A stretch of 35,739 bases of DNA from a bacterium. GTDB taxonomy: Bacteria; Verrucomicrobiota; Kiritimatiellia; RFP12; UBA1067. The position numbers and the translations under genes were made by a program. A model generated the notes under the pieces. The model ran no database searches. It was not told the origin of the DNA and was given only the letters and a program-made list of their open reading frames with translations. Shown here one piece after another: positions 8,295 to 17,590 of the stretch (position 1 is its first letter; each line of letters begins with the position of its first letter). The stretch is from assembly GCA_030537465.1 (NCBI GenBank), contig JAUNMP010000027.1, positions 1 through 35,739 on the forward strand. Reading direction: 5' to 3'.

Positions 8295-8386
8295 TTCGGC
8301 CAGTTGATGGACTTTTGTTCGGTCAGTTGGTGGATTTTAGTTCCGACAGTTGAGGAATCTTCATTCCGCCAATTGGTGATTTTGCA
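8295..8386. repeat. Four tandem 23-bp degenerate direct repeats
   Basis: Units start at 8295, 8318, 8341 and 8364 with no gaps. All begin TTCSGNCA and follow with (A/G)TTG and a GGATTTT-like tract; units 1 and 2 match best. The array fills most of the 160-bp gap between the ATPase promoter and the end of the FAD oxidoreductase gene. There are no spacers, so it is not CRISPR. It may be an iteron-like operator or a leftover transposon end with several transposase-binding repeats, as in IS21-family ends. No transposase gene is present in the window. Confidence 0.7.
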
Positions 8387-8415
8387 GCAGAAGACGTGAA
8401 ATTTCCAGGAGGACT

Positions 8416-9810
8416 CTACCCCAGGTAGGCACCTTGATCGCGGAGAACACGCTGGATCTCGGCAACAGGCGCCTGACGCGCCGTGCAGCCGTGCTTGGCG
8501 GCGACGGCGGCGGCCACGCCGGCGGCATGGCCGGAGACGAAGCAGGGACCAATCAGGCGTACGCGGTCGATGAGATCCGGTGTGCAGCCCAGGCAGCGTC
8601 CGCAGGCGACCACGTTCTCCACCCCCTTCGGAAGCAGCGAACGATAGGGAATCTGGAATTCCGGACGCTGGAAGGCGTCGTCGCCACCCACGGCCACCAC
8701 GTCGTCAAACGTACGCTGCGCCAGCGCGCCCTCGCGGTCGATGAGGAGCTCGGCATCCAAGAGGCGCGAGGCCCGCACGCCGAGCTGGGAACAGGTGTCC
8801 ATGAGGAACAGCTTCTCGAAGCCCGGCTTCGCATGGAGCCGCTCGAAGCTCTTCCAGGTCCGACGACGATGCTCCACTTCGCGCTGGGACATCGTGCGGA
8901 TGTCGAGTCCGTTGCCCTTCTGCTCCTTGGGCGAGAGCGGCGAACCGCCCCAGCAGGCGGACTCGACCGGTTGATCGCCGAGACGCAGACCCTGCGCGGC
9001 CTTGGGATCCTGCGTCCGGTCGATGCGGTCGATGTTGCCGAAGCGGCGGATGAACCCGATGCCGTGGGTGATCTGGCGGTAGTTGGCCCCCGCCTGGAAG
9101 AAGACGTCGCCGTCGCCCGTCGCATCGACGACCTGCTTGGCGAGAATCGCCTGGCGACCCTGCTTCGATTCAAAGACCACGCCCTGGACGGCGTTCCCCG
9201 CCTGGATGACGTCGACGCCCCAGGCGTGGAAGAACATGTCCACCTTCGCCTCGGCGATCATCTCGTCCATCAGGACCTTCGCCGCCTCGGGATCGGCATC
9301 GGGCTGCCAGAGATCCTGCTTGACGTAGTGCGGACGATTCGAAATGCCGTTGGGCATCTTCTTCAGACGATCCATGAATTCGCCGCACACGCCCTTGGTG
9401 ACGAGCTTGAACTTGCCATCCTCCTTGACGCCGACGGCGAGAATCAGGAGCACCATGCCGTTCGTGAAGAGTCCGCCCAGCGAACCATAGCGCTCCACGA
9501 GGGCGACCTTTGCGCCGGTCCGCGCCGCACCGACGGCCGCGGCGAAGCCGGCGGGGCCGCCGCCGACGACCACCACGTCCGCCTTCGAAAAGACGGGAAT
9601 CGTCCGACGGGGCTGGACGACCTGGCCGTTCTCGAGGAACGCGGAGGGACCGTCCTCCATTGTATGCGGCAGATCGGAGATCATCTGGCTGAAGCCCTTG
9701 TAGAACGGGTCGCCGATCACGGTCTCGTCGGCGCGGAGCGCCCCGGCCGTCATCCCCGCAAGTCCCGCAAGCCCCAGCTTGCCCAACATGTCACGACGCG
9801 TCAAATCCAT
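8416..9810 (-). CDS. Tat-exported FAD-dependent oxidoreductase (FAD_oxidored family)
   Basis: 464 residues. The start MDLTRRDMLGKLGLAGLAGM is a twin-arginine signal, in keeping with export of a folded, FAD-loaded protein. The dinucleotide-binding motif VVVGGGPAGFAAA lies at about residues 80-91, the second FAD contact is VVDATGDGDVFFQAG, and the C-terminal block CGRCLGCTPDLIDRVRLIGPCFVSGHAAGVAA closes the FAD site as in PF12831 proteins. The substrate is unknown; relatives in PVC and Bacteroidota genomes accompany glycan-degradation loci. SD-like AAGGAA precedes the ATG. It follows the alpha-2-macroglobulin gene by 38 nt and is likely the last gene of that operon. Confidence 0.8.
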   Translation of the reverse strand: MDLTRRDMLGKLGLAGLAGMTAGALRADETVIGDPFYKGFSQMISDLPHTMEDGPSAFLENGQVVQPRRTIPVFSKADVVVVGGGPAGFAAAVGAARTGAKVALVERYGSLGGLFTNGMVLLILAVGVKEDGKFKLVTKGVCGEFMDRLKKMPNGISNRPHYVKQDLWQPDADPEAAKVLMDEMIAEAKVDMFFHAWGVDVIQAGNAVQGVVFESKQGRQAILAKQVVDATGDGDVFFQAGANYRQITHGIGFIRRFGNIDRIDRTQDPKAAQGLRLGDQPVESACWGGSPLSPKEQKGNGLDIRTMSQREVEHRRRTWKSFERLHAKPGFEKLFLMDTCSQLGVRASRLLDAELLIDREGALAQRTFDDVVAVGGDDAFQRPEFQIPYRSLLPKGVENVVACGRCLGCTPDLIDRVRLIGPCFVSGHAAGVAAAVAAKHGCTARQAPVAEIQRVLRDQGAYLG

Positions 9811-9848
9811 TGTCTTATTCCTTTCTTGAATTGTGAACCGAAAACTCT

Positions 9849-12800
9849 TTACTTCACCTCGATCTTCTCCGCGGCGGAATGGGCCGTGAACTCCGGCGCG
9901 TACATGCACTGAAGCGTCGCGAGGCCGCCCGAGAAGACGCCGCGCTGCTGGACGCGGAAGGACGTCTCCAGCACGAACTCGCCCTTCCCGAGACGGTCGA
10001 TGTAGTAGTGCGTCGCCGTGTCGCGCGTCGCCTGATAGAAGCCCACGCCATCGTGCCAACGATAGGACGACAGCACGTCGACGGGTTCGCAGCAGCTCGG
10101 CCGCTCGTCCTTCAGATGCACGTACTCGTAGACGCGGTCGCTGATCAGGACGAGGCGCGCCACGAGTTCGTCCCCCTGCTCCACGACGCCGTTCACGGCC
10201 TCGAGACGGACGCCCTGCGGCGTGTGGATCTTCTTGTAGTACTTCTTCTCGACGCGAAGTTCCTTCGGCTCGTGGGCCCGAACCTTGAGGACGTCCTCGA
10301 AGTACGACCAGTGGACGCCACCCCAGGCCACGCCTCCCTTGCCGTCCGCCGTGAACGAGATGTTCCCCATCTCCGGCTTGACGTCCGCGGGCTTGACCCG
10401 ATACGAGTAGCGTCCCGTCCCCTCCTCGGCGTTCTCCTTCGGCACCTCGACCGAACCCAGCTTCACCGTGGCGAGCGCACCGCCCGCAAGCAGATCGGAT
10501 CCACCGTCCAGTAGCAGTGCGTAGATGGCGTCCGCCGTCGTGACGGTCGAGCTCCAGTTCTGCGTCTGCTTCTGCTTGAGCATCCAGGCGCGGCAGGCGT
10601 CGACGCTCTCGGCATCCTTCGCCACTTCGAGGAACGCCTCGACAATCGCAGCCTGGGTGGAGACGGGCGCCGCGAAGAGGCTCGAGGAGAAGAACGACGA
10701 CCGCTTCCAGTACATGCCCATCTCGTCCGAAACGATCGCACGCTCCTTCAACGAGGCCATGATGTCGCGCGCCGTCGCCAACCGTCCCGCACGCTGCAGG
10801 ACGATCGCCGCATCGGCCTGTGCCGCAAGACCGAGCCGCGTCCACGCCTTCTCCAGCTCGTCCAGCAGGAAGGACGACGTTTTCTTGTCCGGCGGCGGGA
10901 CGTTTGCGAAACTGTGCAGATAGAGCCAGTGGATGTCGAAGCCCGACAGCACGAACGGCAGATTCTTCTTCTTCCGACGATCCGCGATGTCCTCTTCGAC
11001 CTTTTCGTCGAGCGTCTCGCAGACCGAATCAAAATAGTCCGGCCATTCAACGCCCGCGATGCGGTTGAGGCGCGCAAAGCCTGTCAGAATGTAGAGCGTC
11101 ACGCCCTCGGAGGGATGTCCGCCTGGGAACCACGGCCACATCCCGCCCGCCAGGTTCAGACGCAGCTTCGCGAGACAGCGCGTCTGCTCGGCATCGAGAC
11201 GGCCCTTTTCGAAGAACGCGCCGATCCGCGCCCGTGCGGCAGTCTCGTGACGGGCCTCACGCACCCACGGCGTCGAATCGAGGGCAATGGTCTTGAGACG
11301 CTCGTTCGTCTCGAGCGGACTCTTCAGCGCCTCCGCCCCCGCGGCCGTCCACGCGTCGAACATCGCACGGATCCGCGAATCGCTGTTCGCGATGTAGGCT
11401 CCAAGAGCATTCGCATAGTAGCGGCTGAACGTCTGCTCGTTGCACTCGTGCGGGAACTCCATCAGATACGGGAGCGACAGTACCGCGTACCAGGCGGGAC
11501 GCGAAACGACGTCGACCGTGAGATCCTGATGGCGGAGCGTGTCGGAGGACGCGCTCGCCAGCAGATTCGAGAGCGCGAATGTCCGTGTCACCGCACCGCG
11601 CGCCTGCAGCTGGACGGCCTCCTGGACAAGGATGCGACGCGACAGGACGGGCAGCCAGCCCTCCTCGCCATCGGCGAACGTCCCGCCCTTCGCCTTCGCG
11701 ACGTATTTCAGGAAACCCTGTCCGTCGGGAATCGCCACGTCAAATTCGAACGTCCGCGTCTCGGTCGGCTTCAGGTCAAACGCCAGCGTACCGCCGCCCA
11801 CCGTTGCCGGCGCACCGGTTTCGACATCCTCGAACGCGAGCGAGACCTCGCCCTTCTGCGGCGTTTCGGAGGCATTCGTGACCTTCACGGCAATGCGGAA
11901 GACATCCCCCTCGCGGGCGAAGCGCGGCGCGTTGGGCTCGACCATCAGCGACTTCTGCGTGACGATCTCCGCATCCTCCAGATGGCCGCTCGCAAGGTCC
12001 TTGTCATGCGCCAGGACGAAGAGCTTCCACCCCGTCAGGGCGTCCGGCGCCGTGAACGTAAAGGACACCTTTCCGTCGGCGTCCGTCTCCAGATTCGGCA
12101 GGAAGAATCCGGTTTCCTGCAGATTGCGCCGGACCGGGACATCGGGTTCGGGACGCGCCTCGACCTCCGCATCGGCCACGGGGGCGGCCGCTGGAGCCGG
12201 CATGCTCTCCTCCATCACCATGTTGGCCTCCGGCATGGGCGCCGACCGCATCAACATGCGGGCGCCCCCCGCCGCGGCAGCGGCCAGCATCGCACCACCC
12301 CCAAACCGATTCCTGTAGGATTCGAGAGCCTTGAAGGAAGGCCATTTGAGAATCGGCATGTAATGGGTGCTGGGGAAATGTCCGCAGAGGTGATACATGT
12401 CGACGAACTTGTTCTGCAAAGACGGTGTTGCGATGTATCGTTCGCGGGAATCGAAATAAATCGAATTGACCAGACGGGCATTGTGCCACCGAAACGCGTC
12501 CAGCGACTTGTCGTACATGAACGCAAGAACCTCGGCCAAGGCCGCGTCGCCCGTCAGTTTGGATGTCACGCGGAACGTCCAGGTCTCCTTCGTGCCCGGT
12601 TCGAGGCGGCTTGTCAGATGCTCGGCCTTGACGGAGAGATATTTATTGTCCCAGGGCACATTCACGCACTCGCGCTGACGATAGAGACGGTTTTCCCGCA
12701 GGAATTCCGTCGTGACGATGATTGCGCCCCGATGGTCGTCCCGTACGGGGATCTCGACGAAACGGAACGGCTTGGACATGTCCGTCTGCTCGTCGAACAG

Positions 12801-15710
12801 GGCCTTGCCGTTGTGCGTCGCGCGAATCCGGCACGTTCCCGTCGCATAGCCGCTCGACCAGAAGAAGCGAATCGTCTCGCCGACCGGCACGTGCGTCTTC
12901 TCGATTTTGAAGAAGTCCGGCACGCAGAGCGGCGCCGTTCCCGCCGTGTCGAACACGCAGACGTTCTCGGGGGCGCGAAACGCCCGACCCTGCGGATCCT
13001 GGGACGTGAACTCGAGGCGGTAGGCCCCCGCCGGCAGCGACAGCGGCGTGGCGGCACGGCCCTTCGCATCCGTCTCGAGGGCGACCGCCTGGACACACGC
13101 GCCCTGCTTCCACGTCTTCCAGTCCCACGGCGTCTCCGCATCAGCACCCTTCCGAGCCGATGTAGACGAACCAGATTCGTTCCGCGGCAGAGATGCGCGC
13201 ACGACCTGCGGTGGCGCGATGAGCGCATAGACCTTCAATGTGCCTTTCGTCGCCACCGGCACGCCGTCATGCGTGGCGACCGCAACAGTCGCGGTGACGG
13301 GCGCGGACGCCGTCAACCATCGGTCGGACGTCCAGACTTCGGCCTTCCAGGCCACCACGCCCACGCGAAAGCGCCGCGCCGCGACCCGGGCCTCCCCCGT
13401 TCCATCGACGACTTCCGCCGTCAGGTCGAAGGAGAAGACGGGCTCGCCGTCGAGATTGGCCGTGGCGCTCGGCTGAGGCGTGAAAGTCCACTCGAACGCA
13501 CCCGACGCATCCGTCGTCGCCTCGCCCGAGGCGACCAGCTCGTTGTCGTCGTCGCCCCGCGTCGTCCCGAACCAGCTCCACCAGGACGGATAGGCCGTCG
13601 ACCGCTTCACACGCCACTTCACGCGCGCCTGCTGCACGGGAAGTCCCGAATAGGTCTTCGCCACGCCCGTCACCTTCGTCGGCGTGCCCAGACGGACATC
13701 GGACTCCCCGTTTTTCAGTTCCACCGTGAACTTCGGCCGCTTGTACTCCTCGACGTTCAGGTGGCAAGTCGTCTGCGCTGCCGGCAATTTGTAGTCTTCG
13801 GGCACAAGACGCGCCTTGAGTTCATAGGAGCCCACCATCCGGTCCGCCGGCGCCGTGACCGAGCCGTAGAACGATCCCCACGCCGTCGTCGTGTGCCGCT
13901 CGCCCTTGACGGGCTTGCCGTTTGGATCCAGGAAGTCGATGACGACGGTACGGCCTTTGCAGACATGGGATTCCTTGGCCTCGGGATTGATGCAGTAGGC
14001 GACGCCCTTGAACTTGATCTCCTGTCCCGGACGATAGATGGCCCGATCCGTCACCAGATCGACATGTTCGTAGTTCGTCGGGCGCGGCGATTCCGTAATG
14101 CCCGATCCCAGCGTCCCCAGCGAGAGAACCTCATGGTCGCCGTCAACGGCCCGCATGAATCCGTAGAGACGGTCCTTCGCGAACGCAAACGTGCCGTCTT
14201 CCCGCGTCTTCTCCTCCGCCGTCTTCTTCCAGCTGTTGCGGCTGCTGGACTCCCAGAACTCAATGGTCACCCCCGCCGCGGGAAGGCCGGACTCGGCACG
14301 GAAGACGCGTCCCGTCAGGGTACCGTGGTCCCCCGCCACCGTCAGAGCCAGATCGGTCACCGTGACGGAAAGCGCCCGCATGACCTTGTCGTTCTTGGCG
14401 AAATCCTTGTCCATCGACGCCAGAAGGACATAATGCCCCGGTTTCAGATCCGTGGGAATCGGGAACTTCGCCACATGTTCCTCGTAATCCTTCGGATTGT
14501 CGAGGGCGACCTGCCAGGACTTGACGCCGAAGAGCTTGGTCGAGATGTTCTTGCAGATCTTCTTGCTGTTGTCCCGATAGAAGCGGTTGTCGAGGAGGTC
14601 GTTCTCGCGGACATCATCGAAGGAGACGCGCGCAATCCTGAAGACAAGCTGCGAGAGATTGCGGGAGCGGACTTCGATTTCCGTCTTCGGCGTGGACCAG
14701 GTCCGTTCCGTAGCAACCGAAAACTCCGGCTTTTCCATCTCCGAGACCAGCGAACGGCAGGCGTGTCCGCCCACCGCCTCCGGCCAACGCGCCGCGTATT
14801 TCTCTGCGAGGTCATGGGCGGCGACGCGTTCGCCGGCCTTCTCCAGCGCGTTGGCGCGATGGTAGGCCGCCAACGCCACGACTTCGGTCTTCCCGTCATA
14901 GACCTTCAGAAAGGCGTCAAGCGCGGCGGCGTACTTTTCGTCCTTCTCCTTCGAAGGAACGTTCTCGAAGGCGTGGACGTAGCGGATCCGCGCGAGTTCG
15001 GCATCGGCCAGGGCATCAAGCGTCGCGTCGGCCCGATGAAGCGCCAAACGCCGATCGAGCAGACGGCACCCCTTCTCCAGCGTCTTGTCGGGGATCGTCC
15101 GGCCATAGAAGTCGAGCATGTCGTGAATCGCCACGTCGAACAGAGTCGGCCGGTAGCTCGTCGGCAGATGCCCCTTGTCGACGAGAATGGACCAGTCCTC
15201 GACGCGACAGGCCCGCAGATCCTCCGCACACGCGAGGACCTTCTGAAAGACGGACTCCAGGGTCGCGTCGATGCGCTCGGCGGACCACGGCGGCAGATTC
15301 GTTGCCGCGCCGTCCGTCAATTTCGTCGGTTTGCGTCCGCCCCAGCGCCAAGACTCCGACTGACGCTTGTAGACATGGGCCAGATGCAGCTGGAGAACGC
15401 CCTGAATCTCCGCCGGCGCCGCGTCGACGCGCGCCGCATAGTCCGGCAGCCACTCCTCGGCCCGCTCGTCGCGCAGCGATTCCTCCACGCCTTCGATGCG
15501 CATCAGCGCCTGCGCCGCGTCCGGCCACTTCTTCGCCGCAATCGCCGCGGTGGAGATCCGCGAGAGCAGATTCGTCACCGTCCGCGGCAGCGCCTTGCGT
15601 TCCGCCGCACGGACCTCTTTCCAAGCCTTGTCGAAATCAAATGCCGTATCCGCCATAACCCCTCCCACGCATGAAAACAGAATCACGAAAGCACACAGAA
15701 ACCTCTTCAT
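9849..15710 (-). CDS. Alpha-2-macroglobulin family protein with thioester
   Basis: 1,953 residues from the ATG at 15710, which follows GGAGGAGG directly after the stop of the upstream gene. A signal peptide ends near VMA-DTA; LFSC could be a weak lipobox. Order: a helical N-terminal region (1-430); macroglobulin domains including VDLVTDRAIYRPGQEIKFKG (about 547-567); a Met/Pro/Ala-rich bait-like stretch (about 1147-1200); the ANA/complement-type segment RRNLQETGFFLPNL and FTAPDALTGWKL; the CNEQ thioester (C1423) in FPHECNEQTFSRYY; and a C-terminal receptor-like domain. These proteins trap proteases that cut the bait, here in the periplasm or at the cell surface. No pbpC partner is adjacent, unlike enterobacterial versions; the layout is closer to Bacteroidota homologues. 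Confidence 0.9.
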   Translation of the reverse strand: MKRFLCAFVILFSCVGGVMADTAFDFDKAWKEVRAAERKALPRTVTNLLSRISTAAIAAKKWPDAAQALMRIEGVEESLRDERAEEWLPDYAARVDAAPAEIQGVLQLHLAHVYKRQSESWRWGGRKPTKLTDGAATNLPPWSAERIDATLESVFQKVLACAEDLRACRVEDWSILVDKGHLPTSYRPTLFDVAIHDMLDFYGRTIPDKTLEKGCRLLDRRLALHRADATLDALADAELARIRYVHAFENVPSKEKDEKYAAALDAFLKVYDGKTEVVALAAYHRANALEKAGERVAAHDLAEKYAARWPEAVGGHACRSLVSEMEKPEFSVATERTWSTPKTEIEVRSRNLSQLVFRIARVSFDDVRENDLLDNRFYRDNSKKICKNISTKLFGVKSWQVALDNPKDYEEHVAKFPIPTDLKPGHYVLLASMDKDFAKNDKVMRALSVTVTDLALTVAGDHGTLTGRVFRAESGLPAAGVTIEFWESSSRNSWKKTAEEKTREDGTFAFAKDRLYGFMRAVDGDHEVLSLGTLGSGITESPRPTNYEHVDLVTDRAIYRPGQEIKFKGVAYCINPEAKESHVCKGRTVVIDFLDPNGKPVKGERHTTTAWGSFYGSVTAPADRMVGSYELKARLVPEDYKLPAAQTTCHLNVEEYKRPKFTVELKNGESDVRLGTPTKVTGVAKTYSGLPVQQARVKWRVKRSTAYPSWWSWFGTTRGDDDNELVASGEATTDASGAFEWTFTPQPSATANLDGEPVFSFDLTAEVVDGTGEARVAARRFRVGVVAWKAEVWTSDRWLTASAPVTATVAVATHDGVPVATKGTLKVYALIAPPQVVRASLPRNESGSSTSARKGADAETPWDWKTWKQGACVQAVALETDAKGRAATPLSLPAGAYRLEFTSQDPQGRAFRAPENVCVFDTAGTAPLCVPDFFKIEKTHVPVGETIRFFWSSGYATGTCRIRATHNGKALFDEQTDMSKPFRFVEIPVRDDHRGAIIVTTEFLRENRLYRQRECVNVPWDNKYLSVKAEHLTSRLEPGTKETWTFRVTSKLTGDAALAEVLAFMYDKSLDAFRWHNARLVNSIYFDSRERYIATPSLQNKFVDMYHLCGHFPSTHYMPILKWPSFKALESYRNRFGGGAMLAAAAAGGARMLMRSAPMPEANMVMEESMPAPAAAPVADAEVEARPEPDVPVRRNLQETGFFLPNLETDADGKVSFTFTAPDALTGWKLFVLAHDKDLASGHLEDAEIVTQKSLMVEPNAPRFAREGDVFRIAVKVTNASETPQKGEVSLAFEDVETGAPATVGGGTLAFDLKPTETRTFEFDVAIPDGQGFLKYVAKAKGGTFADGEEGWLPVLSRRILVQEAVQLQARGAVTRTFALSNLLASASSDTLRHQDLTVDVVSRPAWYAVLSLPYLMEFPHECNEQTFSRYYANALGAYIANSDSRIRAMFDAWTAAGAEALKSPLETNERLKTIALDSTPWVREARHETAARARIGAFFEKGRLDAEQTRCLAKLRLNLAGGMWPWFPGGHPSEGVTLYILTGFARLNRIAGVEWPDYFDSVCETLDEKVEEDIADRRKKKNLPFVLSGFDIHWLYLHSFANVPPPDKKTSSFLLDELEKAWTRLGLAAQADAAIVLQRAGRLATARDIMASLKERAIVSDEMGMYWKRSSFFSSSLFAAPVSTQAAIVEAFLEVAKDAESVDACRAWMLKQKQTQNWSSTVTTADAIYALLLDGGSDLLAGGALATVKLGSVEVPKENAEEGTGRYSYRVKPADVKPEMGNISFTADGKGGVAWGGVHWSYFEDVLKVRAHEPKELRVEKKYYKKIHTPQGVRLEAVNGVVEQGDELVARLVLISDRVYEYVHLKDERPSCCEPVDVLSSYRWHDGVGFYQATRDTATHYYIDRLGKGEFVLETSFRVQQRGVFSGGLATLQCMYAPEFTAHSAAEKIEVK

Positions 15711-15720
15711 GTCCTCCTCC

Positions 15721-17526
15721 TCATTCCGCACGCAGTTTTTTCAGATACTCGGGGAACAGTTCACGCTTGACCGTTTCACGATACGCGAGCACCCCATACG
15801 CGGCGCAATCCGCCGCCCACTTCTCTATGGCCTCTTTTCGGCTTGCGAGGCGATCCCAGCGCAGGTCCCGCTTCTCCGCGGCGACACGATAGTCATCCCA
15901 GCAGAGGATGAACAAATGATCGACCGACAGTTCTTCCCGCCGCACCCGGCGCGCGAAGACCTCTCCGTCCTTTTCGGCGGCACGTACGGCTTTACGCATC
16001 AGCGCCGCGGCGTCCAGCGCCTCGTCCGGCGTCAGGAACTCCGCCGCCTTGTGGTAACAGCCAACAAACGCGCCCTTCGCCCGCGGCGCGGACTCGATCC
16101 GCTCAAGGTAGAGCTTCAGGTACGGAAACGCCCTCTTCCCATAATATCCTTTCAGGAATTCCTCTATGAGCAGATTCTCGTTCGCAGCGGGATTCCAAAG
16201 AAGATGCGACGTGAGGTAATGGCGCAGTGCCACGAAGTTCCCCGCCGAGCAGAGGGCGTCCCCCTGCTCGAAGATTCCCGTGGCGCCATTGTCGCGGAAG
16301 AGGCGGATGTTCGGTGCGATGGAGCCAATGTTCGGATGTGGCATCATGTAGCTCGTGAAATTCGCGAGATAATCCCAGATGAAGAGGCGTCCGGACGCCA
16401 CGCGGCTCCAGTCCTGCAGGTCCTTCACGAAGGCCGCGTTGCGGGCATGCCGGCCCTCTGCCAGGGGCGTGGAGAAGTCGCACTCGATGTCGCAGAGGCG
16501 CACGACCACGTTGTGCCGCGGACGCGTCTTCGTGGGCGCCTTGCGGGTAAACTGGTAGGCGAAGGTGTCCACGCGCACATTCGGGAACTCCCTCTCGACG
16601 GCCTCGGCCACCTCGTTCGCAAAACGGAGGTAGGGTCCGGACGGCACGCCGCCATCCTCCGCCTCAAGCGCCCTGCACGCCGCGCATTCGCATGCGCCGT
16701 TCCAGTCGTTCTGCGAAACCTGGATGAAGTCGACGGACGAATCCTCCCGCAGACGTCGCAGCGTCTCGGCAATGTACGCCTTCTTCATCTCGATGTTCGC
16801 AAGGCAGAGCTGCTTCGGAACACGTTTCCCCTTCACGAGCGAGAACCAGTCGGGATGCGCCTTGAAGTAGTTCGACGGTGCAAGAATCTCGAAGAAGGAA
16901 TGATAGGCACTGTGGCGCCCTTCAAAGAAGTAGAGACGATGATTCCCGCCCTTCTCCGGCGGAATGAACGCCATGTCCGTGAACATGAAGCGCGTCAGCG
17001 AGGAGAAGTTGCCCTTGGAACGGACCTTGAACGTCGGGTCGAACCCATCGAGATAATAGGTCTCGCGATAGGCGAACGGCGGCGCAAAGGAATAGTCGAC
17101 GTTCTCGACCGGGGCGTTCTCAAGACGCGGATAATCGGCTTCGGTGGAGGTCCACCACCGTACGCCACAGTAGTTCTCGAGATAGAGGTCGACCGCGTAG
17201 AGCGGCGCCCGCGCGGGATCGCCGGCAAGGACGACACCGTCCGGCACGGACTTGAGCAGAACCTCATCCGTCTTCCAGGTCTTGTCGCTCCGCACTGCAT
17301 CCAGGGCCGTCGTGGCACCGACGAAGAATTTCACGGCATCAGCGGGCGCATCCTTCTCTGCGACTGTGGGAACCTGTACCCCGAGAACCTTCCCGAGACC
17401 TTTAGCCAGCTCAATCGCGGCCGACTTCTCGACCGCTGTTGGATTGTCCGGAAGAACGGCGACGGCGCCCGCGGCAAACACAGTAGACGCGAGTGCGGAA
17501 ACAAAGCTACAAACCGCGAATCTCAT
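15721..17526 (-). CDS. Secreted DUF4838-domain protein (glycan-degradation associated)
   Basis: 601 residues from the ATG at 17526, which begins a good signal peptide cut near VFA-AGA. The N-terminal 25-180 region resembles the alpha-glucuronidase/GH20 N-terminal-like fold (FFVGATTALDAV, LYLENYCGVRWW). The middle carries the DUF4838 signature: VSQNDWNGACECAACRA near residue 268, then FAYQFTRKAPTKTRP and FIWDYLANF. DUF4838 proteins have a TIM-barrel-like body and are common in polysaccharide utilisation regions of PVC and Bacteroidota bacteria; catalytic activity is not established. The gene has its own extended -10 only 6 nt from the ATG and is followed after 10 nt by the alpha-2-macroglobulin gene. 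Confidence 0.85.
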   Translation of the reverse strand: MRFAVCSFVSALASTVFAAGAVAVLPDNPTAVEKSAAIELAKGLGKVLGVQVPTVAEKDAPADAVKFFVGATTALDAVRSDKTWKTDEVLLKSVPDGVVLAGDPARAPLYAVDLYLENYCGVRWWTSTEADYPRLENAPVENVDYSFAPPFAYRETYYLDGFDPTFKVRSKGNFSSLTRFMFTDMAFIPPEKGGNHRLYFFEGRHSAYHSFFEILAPSNYFKAHPDWFSLVKGKRVPKQLCLANIEMKKAYIAETLRRLREDSSVDFIQVSQNDWNGACECAACRALEAEDGGVPSGPYLRFANEVAEAVEREFPNVRVDTFAYQFTRKAPTKTRPRHNVVVRLCDIECDFSTPLAEGRHARNAAFVKDLQDWSRVASGRLFIWDYLANFTSYMMPHPNIGSIAPNIRLFRDNGATGIFEQGDALCSAGNFVALRHYLTSHLLWNPAANENLLIEEFLKGYYGKRAFPYLKLYLERIESAPRAKGAFVGCYHKAAEFLTPDEALDAAALMRKAVRAAEKDGEVFARRVRREELSVDHLFILCWDDYRVAAEKRDLRWDRLASRKEAIEKWAADCAAYGVLAYRETVKRELFPEYLKKLRAE

Positions 17527-17532
17527 GCCCGT

Positions 17533-17541
17533 ATTGTACCA
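17533..17541 (-). promoter_or_regulatory. Extended -10 promoter of the DUF4838 gene (leaderless type)
   Basis: TGGTACAAT on the minus strand, with 6 nt (17527-17532) to the ATG. No ribosome-binding site fits; no good -35 at 16-18 nt. Confidence 0.5.
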
Positions 17542-17590
17542 TAAATGCCGAGAACACGGGACGGCTGCATGGGACAACGAGCCGCTGTCT

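Noticed and set aside
8295-8386. CRISPR array
   Set aside because: Units are contiguous and degenerate with no spacers, and no cas gene is present.
10914-15674. Plus-strand open frame of 1,586 codons opposite the alpha-2-macroglobulin gene
   Set aside because: Arg/His-rich, no domain, no signal; it mirrors the codon bias of the real gene on the other strand.
17527-17590. Terminator between the GH2 and DUF4838 genes
   Set aside because: Only a 5-bp CGGCT/AGCCG stem with a long loop and no T tract.
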